Assembly (NCBI GenBank): GCA_973895155.1
Contig: OZ316898.1
Coordinates: 8,184,001 to 8,248,000, forward strand
Length of the DNA: 64,000 bases
DNA from: Marsupella aquatica
Lineage: Eukaryota; Marchantiophyta
Reading direction: 5' to 3'
Position 1 is the first letter of the stretch. Every line of letters begins with the position of its first letter. Positions 49,440 through 61,455 of the stretch are shown piece after piece. Below the pieces are notes generated by a model, which had not been told where the DNA came from, did not search any database, and was given only the letters and a program-made list of their open reading frames with translations. A program made the position numbers and the translations under genes.

Positions 49440-49520
49440 GAGGCGAGGTGAGGTGACGGGAGGAGAGGAGAGGAGAGGAGAGGAGAGTAGAGGAGAGGGG
49501 AAAGGGGGAGGAGAGGATAC
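49440..49520. repeat. Purine tract (GGAGA)n
   Basis: A run of GAGGAGAGGAGAGGAGAGGA followed by GGGGAAAGGGGGAGGAG forms a polypurine block on the plus strand, able in principle to adopt triplex DNA. A 281-codon Ser/Pro-rich minus-strand frame crossing it is probably not a gene. Confidence 0.85.
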
Positions 49521-49654
49521 GAGTCTTGTACGTGAGTCGGCTCGTTGCGTTGCTCGTTCATGAGAGCGCGAGCATTCGTCGATGTGATCCCGAAATCCCG
49601 AATGCATTTTGGATGCCGTGCACGGCTCGGACGGCGAGCTATCCGTCGGTCTGT

Positions 49655-49683
49655 CTGTCTGTCTGTCTGTCTTTCTGTCTACA
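49655..49683. repeat. CTGT microsatellite
   Basis: CTGTCTGTCTGTCTGTCTTT is a tetranucleotide run in the region between the 78-bp array and ARK. Confidence 0.88.
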
Positions 49684-49699
49684 GAAAGGCGGTGACTGG

Positions 49700-51040
49700 T
49701 TTCCATTTGGGTAGGAAACACATCGTGGACGGCTTCTTCGTCCTTCGCAGTCGCGATTGTCCTCTGTTCCGTTCTGTTCTGTTCTGTTTTGTTTGTGCAG
49801 CGGACGCCCCGGGACTCGGCAAGCAAGGAAGGAAGGCGGAGGCGAAGGCGAAGAAGGGGATCGATCCTTATTCTTGGAGAAGGAGCGACACTCGTACCAC
49901 CGGAATGAAATAATGCAACAATGTTGGGCGACGAGAGATCGTGAACTGGTTTGACTTGGCTGAGGCTTCCGCTGTTGCTCACGCTTGTCAACGATGGGGA
50001 AGCAGCTGTGTGGCTGGAATTCCGACGACATGCGATCAACAATGAGGATGATGGGGATGTTTTGCCAATTTTCACGAACATCGAGTCCGGGGAGCGGAGG
50101 AGCGAGTTGATGAGGGAACGAACGAATGGACGGAGGCTGTTTTCTTCGATCGTCGGGTTGCGAGGGCAGAGGCAATGCTAGTAATGGCCAGGCGAGAATG
50201 ACGAGAGTGGTCGCGAGTGATTGAGTAGGTTGGTTCCGAATGCAATGCACGCCTGCATGCAAGCAAGCAAGCAATCCAGGGTGTGATCGATTTATTCAGG
50301 TTTGTTGAGTGATTGCGTGAGGACGGGGCGGCTTTGGGAGGACGCCTGGGCTTGGGTTCGCGTTTACTTCGCTTGGATTTTATTCGGGCCACGGGGATAA
50401 TGTCTCCGTAAATTCGGTACCGGATCGAGCGTTGGTCCTGCCGTACGAATGTTTACCTTTCTAATATCGTTGCCTCTCCTGGCAATCAGCGACGACGTTC
50501 GGATCGGAACTCGTGGCTGTGGTGGGGAGCCATGCGGTGTTGTTGGAAAGATCACTTCCCGGCCGAATGCAATTCCGTCATAGCAAATCTTCTTCCTGCT
50601 AGTCGTTCTAGTTTTAATCTTGGTTGTGGAAAGGACCGGCGTAGGAATAATAGTAGGTGCGTCGACGAGATTTGTAATCCACAGTTACGGTATCTCTCTC
50701 CGTCTCGGGCTGGTTCCAAGGCGTCGAAGACCACATGACGATGGATATGATGAATGTTGGAAGTATTGACTTGTTACACTGACGGACAACCCGGGAACGA
50801 GGTGATCTCCGGGTGGAAACAGGCGACTCGGGTGTGGATCTCCTCGCAGCAGGAAGAAAGCATAGCTAGAGAGAGAGGTAGATAAATGGCGACGGTCCAG
50901 GAGGGTGAGGAGGGAATGCTATCAATGTAGGGGTTCCATTATAAGGAGGAAGGCAAGACGTTTGCCCTGCTTTTATTATTTGGTGAAACGTTTTCGCTTA
51001 ATTCAAGGCGTCGGCAAGTTGAATGCGGAGGTAACACGAG
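49700..51040 (+). promoter_or_regulatory. Probable promoter and 5' leader of ARK
   Basis: The segment before the ARK start codon is CpG-rich and contains several short upstream ATGs and open frames. No TATA element was assigned. A leader intron cannot be excluded. Confidence 0.4.
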
Positions 51041-54031
51041 ATGGCATTTGCGGCGTCCCCCCACAAAAATGGGAGTGGTATGGCCCCTCGCTCGGTGGTG
51101 CGGATGGCCGACAGTAGACCGGGCTCGGTGAATTCTAATTCCAAACCTGTGCCGCCTTCGTCGGCTGCTTCTCCTCCAATGCGCCCCAAGTCAGCATCTC
51201 CCTCTTCGTCGATCGGGTCGGCTGGGAGGCGGAATTCCTTAAGTTCTTCGAAAGACGGCATCGATAAAGGAGTGCCGGGGCGAGTGAGGGTTGCGGTGAG
51301 ACTTCGGCCTCGAAATGCCGAGGAAATGGTGGCCGATATGGACTTTGCTGATTGCGTGGAGCTTCAACCGGAGATGAAGAGATTGAAATTGCGAAAAAAC
51401 AATTGGGATTGCGATACGTATCAATTCGATGAGGTGCTGACGGAAACCGCGTCTCAGAAACGAGTTTATGAGGTTGTGGCAAAGCCTGTTGTCGAGAGCG
51501 TGTGCGAGGGCTACAATGGCACCGTTATGGCATATGGTCAGACGGGTACTGGGAAAACCTTTACCCTCGGCCGTCTAGGAGAGGAGGACACGGCAGACAG
51601 AGGTATCATGGTGCGAGCGTTGGAAGACATTCTGGCAAATGTCACTTCTGCCGATGACTCTGTGACCGTGTCATATCTCCAGTTGTACATGGAGACAGTG
51701 CAAGATCTTCTGGCCCCGGAGAAGGACAACATAGCGATTGTGGAAGATCCCAAAACCGGAGATGTGTCAGTTCCGGGTGCAACGCAGGTGGAGTTGAAGG
51801 ACCAACGTAGTTTCGTGCGATTGCTGGTAGCGGGAGAAGCCAATCGGTTTGCTGCAAACACGAAATTGAACACTGAATCATCTCGGAGTCATGCCATTCT
51901 CTTGGTGAATGTTAGAAAGGTTGTGAAACCCAAAATTGGAGACAGGGACCTCGTGAACTTGAATGAGAATGGGAACAGTCCCCAGTTGGCTAAGGGATTG
52001 CGGGCAAGTACTGTGCGAAGGAGCAAGCTACTGATCGTTGATCTTGCAGGGTCAGAGCGTGTTGACAAATCAGGGAGCGAGGGGCATACGCTGGAGGAGG
52101 CCAAGTCCATCAATCTCTCTCTCACAGCTCTAGGAAAATGCATCAATGCTCTTGCTGAGAATAGCCCACATGTGCCCATACGGGACTCTAAACTAACTCG
52201 AATGTTGCGTGACTCTTTCGGAGGAACGGCTAGGACCTCTCTGATTGTAACCATCGGTCCATCGCCTCGCCATCGGGGAGAGACTGCCAGCACGATAGCA
52301 TTTGGGCAGAGAGCGATGAAGGTCGAGAACATGGTGAAGCTTAAGGAAGAGTTTGATTACAAAAGTCTTTGCCGGAGGTTTGAGACAGAGCTTGACAGAC
52401 TTATGGCAGAAAACGAGAGGCAGTGGAAGGCAAGGCAGGATTCGAGAGAGGATTTCGAGAGAAGATTGGACGAGGCTCAAGAGGCAGTTGAGGCAGGTGA
52501 AGATAGACTTGCCATGGCGTTGCAGTCAGGGGAAGTAGAGGAGGGGAAGCTTAGGAAGGAGCTTGCCGATATGGTCGAAAAGTTGAAGAAAGCAGAGAGA
52601 GAGCTGAAGGACATTCACGAAAATTACCAACATCAGATTAAGGAGCGAGATTCGCATGCGGAGAGCCTGAAGCTACAAACGGATCTTGCAGATTCCATGA
52701 TCAAGCACCAAAAGGAACTCCAACAAGAGAAACAGAAGCAACAACAGGATATTGCAGAGGCAAATCGTAGATTGGCAAGAGAACAAGCAGAAAGGGAAAG
52801 GCTGGAAAGAGAACTTAAAGACACCACTCAACTGCTGCTGCAGAAAGAGTCTCTCGAGAAGAGTCACGAGGTGCAGCAGTTGAGATCGAAGCTGGAGAAG
52901 GAGACCCAGCTGAGGGATACCTTCGAGCTCGAAGTAAAGTCTCTTAAGTTGCAGCTATGCAAGCTGCCGAATGGGACGGGGACGAATCACGATGGGGAAA
53001 TTCAAATTCTAAAGCGAAAGTTGGAGGAGGAGGTCAAACACAGAGAGATCTTGGAAGAGGAGGTTAGGAATCTGAAGGAGCAGCTGATGCACCTCGGTGA
53101 TGATGGGGACGATTCTAGGAAGATCATTGACAAATTTGGATCTGGAAGAAGTTCAGATGGATCTCAAAGCCCAAGCATCCACAAACAGGCAGCTCACATG
53201 AAGGATACAGTCAATGGGCAAAGAGCCACTATTGCAAAGCTATTTGAACAAGTGGGCTTGCAGAAGATCTTGTCTTTGTTGGAGTCAGAAGATGTTGATG
53301 TCCGTGTCCATGCTGTTAAGGTTGTTGCAAACCTTGCGGCTGAGGAGGCCAACCAGGAAAAGATTGTAGAGGCAGGAGGACTTGGTTCTCTGCTCATGCT
53401 GTTGCAGAGCTCTGAAGATGAGACTATTCGTCGCGTGGCTGCTGGTGCAGTTGCCAACCTTGCAATGAACGAAACAAACCAGGAGCTCATCATGGCACAG
53501 GGAGGGATTGGTCTACTTGCCAGGACAGCTGATGATGCAGAGGATCCTCAAACCCTCAGAATGGTGGCAGGTGCCATTGCCAATTTGTGTGGCAATGACA
53601 AATTGCAGGTAAAGCTGAGAGAGGAGGGAGGCATCAGGGCGTTGCTTGGGATGGTAAGGTCACGTCACCCAGATGTTCTCGCTCAGGTGGCACGGGGTAT
53701 TGCCAATTTTGCTAAATGCGAGTCAAGAGGGGCAGCTCAAGGGTATAAGAGTGGCAGATCACTGTTAATCGATGACGGGGCTTTACCTTGGATTGTTGCG
53801 AATGCAAACAACGATGCCTCTCCAATAAGGCGTCACATTGAACTCGCCCTCTGTCACCTCGCACAACATGAAGTCAATTCCAAGGATCTTGTGGCAGGTG
53901 GTGCACTCTGGGAATTGGTACGCATATCTCGAGAATGCTCACGAGAAGATATTCGCAATCTTGCACAACGGACCTTGAATGCAAGTAACACTTTCCAAAC
54001 AGAATTGAAACGCTTACAATTAGTCTACTGA
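51041..54031 (+). CDS. ARK: Armadillo-repeat kinesin (ARK / kinesin-UA type), intronless
   Basis: A single uninterrupted frame of 996 residues. A Ser/Pro-rich N-terminal tail with an RxxL motif (RNSL, 64-67) precedes the kinesin motor (about 78-432): VPGRVRVAVRLRPRN, P-loop GQTGTGKT at 166-173, switch I NTESSRSH at 277-284, switch II DLAGSER at 334-340 and neck SPRHRGETASTIAFGQRAM. A long charged coiled coil follows (about 435-715). The C-terminal third (about 745-985) is armadillo repeats, seen in KVVANLAAEEANQEKIVEAG, AGAVANLAMNETNQELI and AGAIANLCGN. ARK kinesins are plus-end-directed and promote microtubule catastrophe; in moss and Arabidopsis they act in tip growth and organelle positioning. 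Every other recognised gene here has introns and known Arabidopsis ARK genes have many, so the lack of introns is striking. No poly(A) remnant is visible after the stop. Confidence 0.97.
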   Translation: MAFAASPHKNGSGMAPRSVVRMADSRPGSVNSNSKPVPPSSAASPPMRPKSASPSSSIGSAGRRNSLSSSKDGIDKGVPGRVRVAVRLRPRNAEEMVADMDFADCVELQPEMKRLKLRKNNWDCDTYQFDEVLTETASQKRVYEVVAKPVVESVCEGYNGTVMAYGQTGTGKTFTLGRLGEEDTADRGIMVRALEDILANVTSADDSVTVSYLQLYMETVQDLLAPEKDNIAIVEDPKTGDVSVPGATQVELKDQRSFVRLLVAGEANRFAANTKLNTESSRSHAILLVNVRKVVKPKIGDRDLVNLNENGNSPQLAKGLRASTVRRSKLLIVDLAGSERVDKSGSEGHTLEEAKSINLSLTALGKCINALAENSPHVPIRDSKLTRMLRDSFGGTARTSLIVTIGPSPRHRGETASTIAFGQRAMKVENMVKLKEEFDYKSLCRRFETELDRLMAENERQWKARQDSREDFERRLDEAQEAVEAGEDRLAMALQSGEVEEGKLRKELADMVEKLKKAERELKDIHENYQHQIKERDSHAESLKLQTDLADSMIKHQKELQQEKQKQQQDIAEANRRLAREQAERERLERELKDTTQLLLQKESLEKSHEVQQLRSKLEKETQLRDTFELEVKSLKLQLCKLPNGTGTNHDGEIQILKRKLEEEVKHREILEEEVRNLKEQLMHLGDDGDDSRKIIDKFGSGRSSDGSQSPSIHKQAAHMKDTVNGQRATIAKLFEQVGLQKILSLLESEDVDVRVHAVKVVANLAAEEANQEKIVEAGGLGSLLMLLQSSEDETIRRVAAGAVANLAMNETNQELIMAQGGIGLLARTADDAEDPQTLRMVAGAIANLCGNDKLQVKLREEGGIRALLGMVRSRHPDVLAQVARGIANFAKCESRGAAQGYKSGRSLLIDDGALPWIVANANNDASPIRRHIELALCHLAQHEVNSKDLVAGGALWELVRISRECSREDIRNLAQRTLNASNTFQTELKRLQLVY

Positions 54032-54339
54032 GTCCTCAAAAGTTGACAAATTTATTTCCAAGTCAGGGGTGGTGTAAATTAGAGATCAATGACCACCAGG
54101 ACTAATTCTTTGTATCATTTTTACAGTCCACACCTCCCCCCTGATGACTGAATAGGATGACATTCCGGTGTCCTCTCGTCTCCTTGCGGTGTTGCATGTA
54201 TTTGTTACACTAGAAACCATCTGGTATGAGTCATTACTTTGTTACAATGTAAACCATCTGACATGGATGTTTCTATTATTGAGTCTTTCCAGAGCCAGAA
54301 CTAACTGTCAAGGAAGGAGGTTTAGAACGCAGTATTATG

Positions 54340-54365
54340 GTCTGGGCTGCATGTATAGCCCAGAC
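54340..54365 (+). other. Perfect hairpin downstream of ARK
   Basis: GTCTGGGCT (54340-54348) and AGCCCAGAC (54357-54365) pair over 9 bases with loop GCATGTAT. The element lies about 310 bases after the ARK stop, so it may be in the 3' untranslated region. Whether it has any role is unknown. Confidence 0.6.
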
Positions 54366-54369
54366 TGAC

Positions 54370-57300
54370 TATCCCTACCCAGGTCCTTCCACATGGCCAG
54401 GTGGTGTAATGTCACTGGTTGCTATGATCTATTTGTCAGTGGGCAATGTCTGGATCATGCCCTGGGCGTGGGACGATCGTCCGAGTCCTAATGAAAATAG
54501 GGTAGTCTGGATTGAGTTACAGTAGTCAACTTGGAAAAGTTAGATGGGATGTGTCTTTTCTTCAGGGGTCACTTGGGTTTTGTATCGTGGTATTTTTGCC
54601 TGGCATGAGGCACATGCCCGGGCTCATATGAGTTGGTTGTTTGGTGATAACAATTATAATTTGAAATATCCAGAACCTAATAAAGTTTGTAAGAAAGCGC
54701 TTACTCTAAATCGAACAGCTTCAGTTTGGATTTGTTGCCACCAAATTTCTGCAAGTGTATATTTTGTTCATCTCGTTCAGTCTTCGTTTGCGTGAGAAAT
54801 TCATTCCTTCTTGTGGGGAGACTAGCTGTCTTGCATCATGATGTCCAATGTGTATATGCTGGTCCAGGCGTACATACATTTCCCTGGAATGTCTTGGTAC
54901 CTCAGCTCCTAGCTTTGCAGCCGGGCCACTGACGGACTCTAGAAAACTACAGTGTACCACGTTGAAATATTGGTCAATCAGATTGCAGGCTTCATATAGG
55001 TATAAGAGTCCAGTTGACTTGGATTGTGATGTGCCAGGCTTTGAATTTGAACTAGCAATTCACGCGATTCGAAGTGACAATGCTTTTGGAACTTATCCCA
55101 ATGTGCACATTCTGTGTCTGGACCACTAAACCGTCGTTTCTCTTTCGTGCCTTAAAAAACATACTAAAGTGAAGCGTTGGCCAATACCTTTCACTCTCGC
55201 CAAACCGAATTCAAATGATGGAGCCCACATTCAAAACCTTTGTCAGTTTGTCTGATCAAACCAGAATTCAAATCAAATGATGGAGCCCACATGCGACCTT
55301 TTAAAGAAATGTAGTGTAGGGGACTAGTGCTGAAGTTCATCGAAATGGGGCCCACAAAAAAGTACTTGTCGGGCCACAGATATAGAACGTTGGTGCAGAA
55401 GGCTCGTTTCCCAAAGTTCCTCTCACAGATTGGATTTTGAATGTATTGATGTTTAATTATTTAACTACATCCAGATGCGTGGGAAGTCGAAGCTTATTTA
55501 TTTAAATATATCCAGAGGCGTGGGAACTGTTATGGACACAAATGGACACAAATGAAACGGTTAAATTTACTAGCACTTTACACTTATGTTTCAAAGACAG
55601 ATGTAAACCTGTATTTGTCATAGAAGAACAAGTTTTACACTTGTGTTCCAAACAGAGATGGAAACGTGTATTTGACGCATAATTGAGATTTTCAGTGGAT
55701 TACTCTGCTATGCTGTATGTCCATTTAGAGGCCTCTACTCTCATTCAACTGAAGGAGTTAGGTTTCCACTGTTACCATGTATCTATCTGGTTACACTTCC
55801 AGATCATGACACTGTAAGGTTCTAGGAGAATCATGGCATTATAAAGTTTTTGTGTCCATCCAAGTAGCAGAGTCAAAGATCAGTCCCCTCCATGCCTAAC
55901 ATACAGGCCCTTTTCTGTAAGAGTTTATTTTAGATTGTGAGAGCAGAGGAAGTTTTGTTTCCCCATGAAAATTGTGCAACAAGATCCAAAATGGGTCAGC
56001 TTGCAATACGTCCCAGCATCTCTTTGAAACCTTGTAATGCTCCATTAGCCATTTTCCTAAGAGCATTTTCTGCTCAATTTGCATGAAAATTCCTAACCTA
56101 AATGAGGGCTTCAGGAGAATACATTGGGGTCCATCTGTTTCTCCACAAGGGAATATAGTTATTGGCAGGGAAGGGGAAGCCAAGGCTATGGTGATGAGAT
56201 TTGTGAGAACCAAGACTTGGCGCATTGATGGTGGAGTGCACTATGCCTATGCATGGGTGAACAAACTGCTGCTGATGCATATATCACCTCTGGGTGACTC
56301 ATCTGCTCATGGTTTCACCCTGCCGTCTTGGCACTCCACATGCAATTGCCTTAGGCTAGATCACTACAGATATTCAAAAACCACACGTTTTGTGTATGTT
56401 GACAACTAAGAAACGAACACTAACTCTTCAATAGGCCCCTTCCAATTGTTGCTTGCTTACAACTAAATCACCTAAACCAAGATCAGTTAAAACTTGGGGA
56501 ATTCACTGCTAGATTCCATCTTGGGGCCTTTGACACAGCTTGGGATGGCCCAGAGAGCAATCCCAAGCCAAGTGGGATCATGGGGGTGCTCAACTGAGGT
56601 TCAATGGCCCTGGACTTCAGCCACGTGACCTTTTGGAGATCTGGAGTCCTGGATATTTCTACCTCAAGTTGCGGGAAAGTTACAGATTGAGTCTCTAGCC
56701 TGCGGGCTTTTCTTACGATAGCCAAAGATGGGCTCCCATAAACTTGACGGGAGTTCCCGTAGCACTTGAGTAACGAGAAGGCCTTATCTTGTGAAAGCCG
56801 AGCTTTGAGACACCCCTACTATATACATAACGCTTTTTGTCCATAACCTTAACCATATTTTAAGTACATTGTCACTAAAGATATTTGAATTTACAATGTT
56901 ACCAAGGTTTTTTTTTATCTAGAAAAATGTCACTATTTTAGTATATAGTTCCCCTATTTTGGTGAACTCGTCATTTGGTGAACTTGTCATTGAAACCTTG
57001 GCATTTTTATAAATACAAAGATAAGTACTGTAGTTACATGTAACCTTAAATACTTAGTTAAGGTACATTAAATTGTGAGGTTTGAGACCCCTCCCCCTAA
57101 TTGACGACGATCTACAATCCCGAAAACCCAGTCCCCAAATTACTCATCATCCTCCGTCGTTCTCTCGTTTCGGCGTCGAGATGCGCGACATCAAGAGCTC
57201 GCTCGCTCGAGCCGAACGAAATCGGGGTTCGCCGGACGTTGCATTGTGTATTTCTCCATCGCGCCGTGCCTTCGCCACCGACTCTCGTTGAGATAGTGCA

Positions 57301-57790
57301 CTCCTGAGTACGACAGTGGTTGCAAGGGCAAAACAGAGAGTGGTCTTTCTTCGCTCTCCGAACTCTGAAGGCGACAACAAGTTTTGAGGAATTGTGGGTG
57401 ACGAGCATTCCTCGAAGCCTTGCTGTAGCCTCCCGTCCAGCCCCGTGCCACCCCCTTCGACTCCCTTCTGAATTCAATGTGTGTCGATCTGCTCTGAGCC
57501 TCGTACTCGCGCGAGACTTTCCTCTCGTATTTCTGGCAGGTCTCGCGTTTGATCGAAGGGAACAGAAATCTCGTAGCGGATGAGCCGTCGTCACGTCCCT
57601 GCTCTGCTGCGCTGCTCCGTGGTTCAGTGACAGACTTCGTCCTTCTCGAAAAGTTGTCCCAACACCGCTTCTCCACCGCTGGCACAGCGGCTGCCGCCTG
57701 CTTCAATCTTCTCACGGAAACGACGCTCGTTCCCCGAATGGATCGATAGCTTTGCAGCTGTTTCTCACGCCATTCTGACTTTTTCTTACG
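54370..57790. other. Intergenic between ARK and GAA1
   Basis: Contains the likely ARK 3' end and the GAA1 5' leader. A 108-codon ATG frame at 56083-56409 has no recognisable similarity and is probably chance. About 57080-57770 is CpG-rich and open in several frames, as expected for a transcription start region. Confidence 0.45.
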
Positions 57791-57793
57791 ACC

Positions 57794-60700
57794 ATGAGGA
57801 GGGGGAGTTGGATTTTCCTCTGCAGGTTATATTCGAATGAGTCACAATTGCTTTCTATATTTAAGTGTTTGAAGTGGTTTACTAGAGCCTTAACATGAGG
57901 TTTTGGGAAGACTCTGTGGTGAGGGAAAAAAATTGCAGGAGCTCAAATTCCTTGGATCTTACGTCACTAATTCTGTAGAGAAATCCCACATTTTATTTAT
58001 GTAGTTGGTCCTGCTAGCTTGTTCACAGCAGTAACAAGCAACAGGTTCATTTTAGTGATAAGGTTCCAATAGTTCCCAGGCTTGTTTGTCCACAGGAATA
58101 ACAAGCAGCAGGGTTTTGTAAATGATACGGGTTGAATTTTGACCAGACCTGTTGGTTGGCTATACATAGAAGATATCCAATTACTACTTCTTAAGATCGT
58201 ATGTTTGATAGCACAACTCGTGAAGGTCTTGAAGACATGGTTGTGCTTTGCTGGTCTCTGCAGTGTCTTGTGTTACACTGCTGGAGTAGTGGCGGTATTG
58301 CTTCTACCTTTGCTGGCCAAGAACACCTACATTTCTGAAAATGCCTTGATGCCAGGTTTATACTCTCTCTTGAATCATATTTAGGTAGTGTATGTAGCTT
58401 TTCTACACTTACGAATGTGGACTATTCTTGGGTCGTAGTAACTTAGTGTAGGAAGGTGTTTCATGTTGTACTCTGAGATCTCTTCGTCAAATGTTCTGGA
58501 GTGAGGGTTTAAAAATAGCTTAATTTTGTTGATGTTTGTTTCTGGATTCCCTTCTCTCTCAACTCTGATGGGTGCTTGAAGTTTCATAGAAGCTTGTTTG
58601 ATCGTCATTTGCTTATAACATGCCGGGCTTGGTGACGTTCTCTGCACGTAGGCAATGTGGCTTTGATGGTTAATTTTTTACCTCGTCTCGTTTTGCAGGG
58701 TCGGGGAATCCTCTGTTTGGTAATTCAGACACTTTGGATGCACGAGCTTCAGCTACACAACTGATGACCTTGGTTTCTCAGGAGCAAGATTCACAGAGGT
58801 ATGATCAAACGTCCTGATTTGAAAGAACATTTTTGCTCGTCTCTTTTCATGGCTACGATAATGAGTACTTCTGAGCGACATATGGTTGACACTGTATTTG
58901 CCTTTCTTCCTTTTGTCCGCACCTTGAGTTTAATAGACAAATTTTCGTATGAAACCTAGGGAGAGGTCTTTGATAATTGTCTCGCATCTCTTGAAACCCC
59001 GTTAACTCACTTTTTGTTGGTATAACTGTTAAAATTGTGCAGACAAGTTTCAAGGTGGCTAATAGAGCAGATGGATGATCTTGGCGTAGATTGCTACCTG
59101 CAGCCGTTCTTTCCTCCACAGTCCGCCTCCTTGACTGGCTATCTAACACCATCTCAACAGTTTAAGTGGAGTGCTTCAAACCTCAGCCAAGCCGATCACC
59201 TTGAAGGGCGTAGGGGTTTAGCTGTCAATGTCGTAGGCATCATCAGGGCTCCGCAAGGCGAGGGAAATGAAGCAATAGTGCTCGTAACTCCTTTTGACTC
59301 ACAGAATTTCGGCCAGGACGATGGCCTCTCTTTAGGAATTGGTTTGGCTCTATTTGCACGACTCTCTAAGGCACTATGGATAGCCAGGGATATTATCTGG
59401 GTTGTTGCTGATGCAAGGTATGGTGCATACCCTGCTGTTGCTGAGTGGTTACGAGAATATCATGAGCCTAGACTGAATGATTTCTCCATGAAAGCAAAGA
59501 TAACATCTGACCTTGTGAAAGAGTTCATGGTTGAAGGACAGTTTTCTGGTGAGCAAAACTTTGTAAGTCTCAGTGATTTCAAGCGAGCTGGCACCATTGC
59601 AACCGGGCTGGTTTTCGACCTAAAAACTACCTCTGGAGAAACTCTGGGTGACCGTTTGGACCCCCTGAAATTGAGGGCGGAAGGCCCAAACGGTCAGATG
59701 CCAAATTTGGATCTCATAAATATAATTAACTCAATAGCCGTGTGGAGGGAAGGTTTGAGTTTGCAACTGGAGTCTCTCCCAAGCCTGAAAAATCGTGCTT
59801 GGCTCAATTATATTGGCCATATTCTGGGTAAACTGAGTACTCTAGCAAGACGTGCAAATCCAACTTGGGAGTTTGCTGCAGGCGCAGTTTCATACCCAAA
59901 CACCTTGGCAACTCTCCTCAGCTCCATGTTTTTCCAGGTTTGTACATATTTTTCTAAACAAAATCGAAATTCATTGTTGAAGTTGGCGAAGGTATTTACT
60001 TTCCATTAGCAAGATCGAGTTTTTGTTTGTTCGGCCCTTGAGGCTTGTAGATATGGATAATCTCATTACCTTGGTGATTACATGAGCTAAACGGTATGTG
60101 TATCATTTGCAAAAAGAAGGTTTAAAAGTATGTTCCTTGTCTCTGCGTTCTGGAAATTCCTCATTTCTGATCTTCTCTCCTGTAATATCACACAGGTTAT
60201 TGGTTTACCAACCGGTGCACATGGCGCTTTCAGAGACTATCAGATTGATGCCGTTACCTTGCAGTTCCCTGTAGGAGCACCGGTTTTCGATTACCAACTA
60301 ACGAAATTTGGCAGGTAATTATAAGCTTCAAGTTTTTGAATCCTGGATGTGTAGAGCCTCTGTAACAGGTTTAGCTGTGACATTCTACCATCCTGGATCT
60401 GTTTATCACTCCAAAGTCTAATATTCTGTAGCTGAATGGAGTATATATTTGTGGGATGCACGATGATGGAAAATCGCCTACTTTACTGAGGTTTTGTGAA
60501 CAGGCTTCTCGAAGGAGTGCTGCGGTCTGTGAATAATCTCCTTGAAAAGTGGCATCAATCCTTCTTCTTATACTTTCTATCTGCTCCGCACAAATATATA
60601 TCTGTGGGTGTTTACATGCAACCGTTTGCATTGTTGCTCTTAAGTCTCCCGCTCACAGCAATAGGCTTATGTTTTCCTGCAAAAGACGAAGCGACGATGA

Positions 60701-61455
60701 CACAAGAATTGAAGGAAGGATCTGCTTCCATCAAGGGCAGTGCGTCTGAGACTCCCACTAGTAAAAGTCACAATGGTAGTCCTGAAGGAGGCTCAGCAAG
60801 ACAGGATTCAAAATGGTTACAAGCGTTGCTACTAGTCAGTTCAATTCAGATCTGGGCCTTCTTTGTCGCATTCATTCTGTTCCTGATCTCTAAAACAAGT
60901 TACTCGGCGCAGCTGAAATTTTCTGTCTGGTTGGTAGTAGTTGCTGCGAGCTTGAAGGTATCTTTGAGTGTCCCTGCGTTCTTTTCTGCCAGTGTGAGCA
61001 CGTATCGCTCTCCTTTGAGACCTGGAAACACTCAACCCTGGGTGGCAGTTAAAGCGTTGACGTTGGGAGTAACCAGCATCAGCCTTTCTGTAATGTCTAC
61101 TGTTAACTATCCAGTTGCTCTCGTCGGAGCCTTGATACTTGTTCCCCTTTGTCTTGGGGTGTTTCCACTTCAATACAGCTGGAATTATGCTAACAGGCCC
61201 GGCAAATTTATCCTCACCATTTTTACGTTCGCTATGGGAGCATGCATGACGATGATAGGTTCCCCTCCTGGCCTTGCTTGGCTGGTATGGTCTTTAGGAG
61301 GTAATTTTTGGACTCCATCTCCTACCAACGTCTGGTATTTCATGGAAAGTTTACTGAGTTGGCAGAGTGCGCTATTTCCTTACTTGCTAGTGATTCATCT
61401 GCCGTGCTCAGTGCTTTGTATTTATATCCTTTTCTCGTCTCATCAACCCAATTAA
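57794..61455 (+). CDS. GAA1: GAA1/GPAA1, GPI transamidase subunit
   Basis: Exons 58147-58355, 58699-58798, 59043-59937, 60196-60314 and 60504-61455 are well supported and in phase. A provisional first exon 57794-57825 (ATG AGG AGG...) supplies a start in the right phase, giving about 768 residues. The first membrane segment LCFAGLCSVLCYTAGVVAVL precedes the family hallmark LLAKNTYISENALMPG. The lumenal domain has VNVVGIIRAPQGEGNEAIVL, VTPFDSQN, RDIIWVVADARYGAYPAVAE and SYPNTLATLLSSMFFQ. Exon 6 begins RLLEGVLRSVNNLLEKWHQS, then HKYISVGVYMQPFALLLLSL and five or more hydrophobic spans. GAA1 sits in the ER transamidase complex that cleaves the C-terminal signal and attaches the GPI anchor. The start codon and first exon are uncertain because no in-frame ATG exists in the first certain exon before MPG. 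Confidence 0.9.

Noticed and set aside
49236-50081. 281-codon minus-strand frame
   Set aside because: Ser/Pro-rich translation of the 78-bp repeat, GGAGA tract and CTGT microsatellite upstream of ARK; no domain and no support for splicing.
56083-56409. 108-codon ATG frame between ARK and GAA1
   Set aside because: No similarity or splice context; length is within chance expectation for this composition.
57181-57291. Short ATG frame MRDIKSSLARAERN as GAA1 start
   Set aside because: It ends in a stop before a usable donor in the right phase; more likely leader sequence or an upstream ORF.
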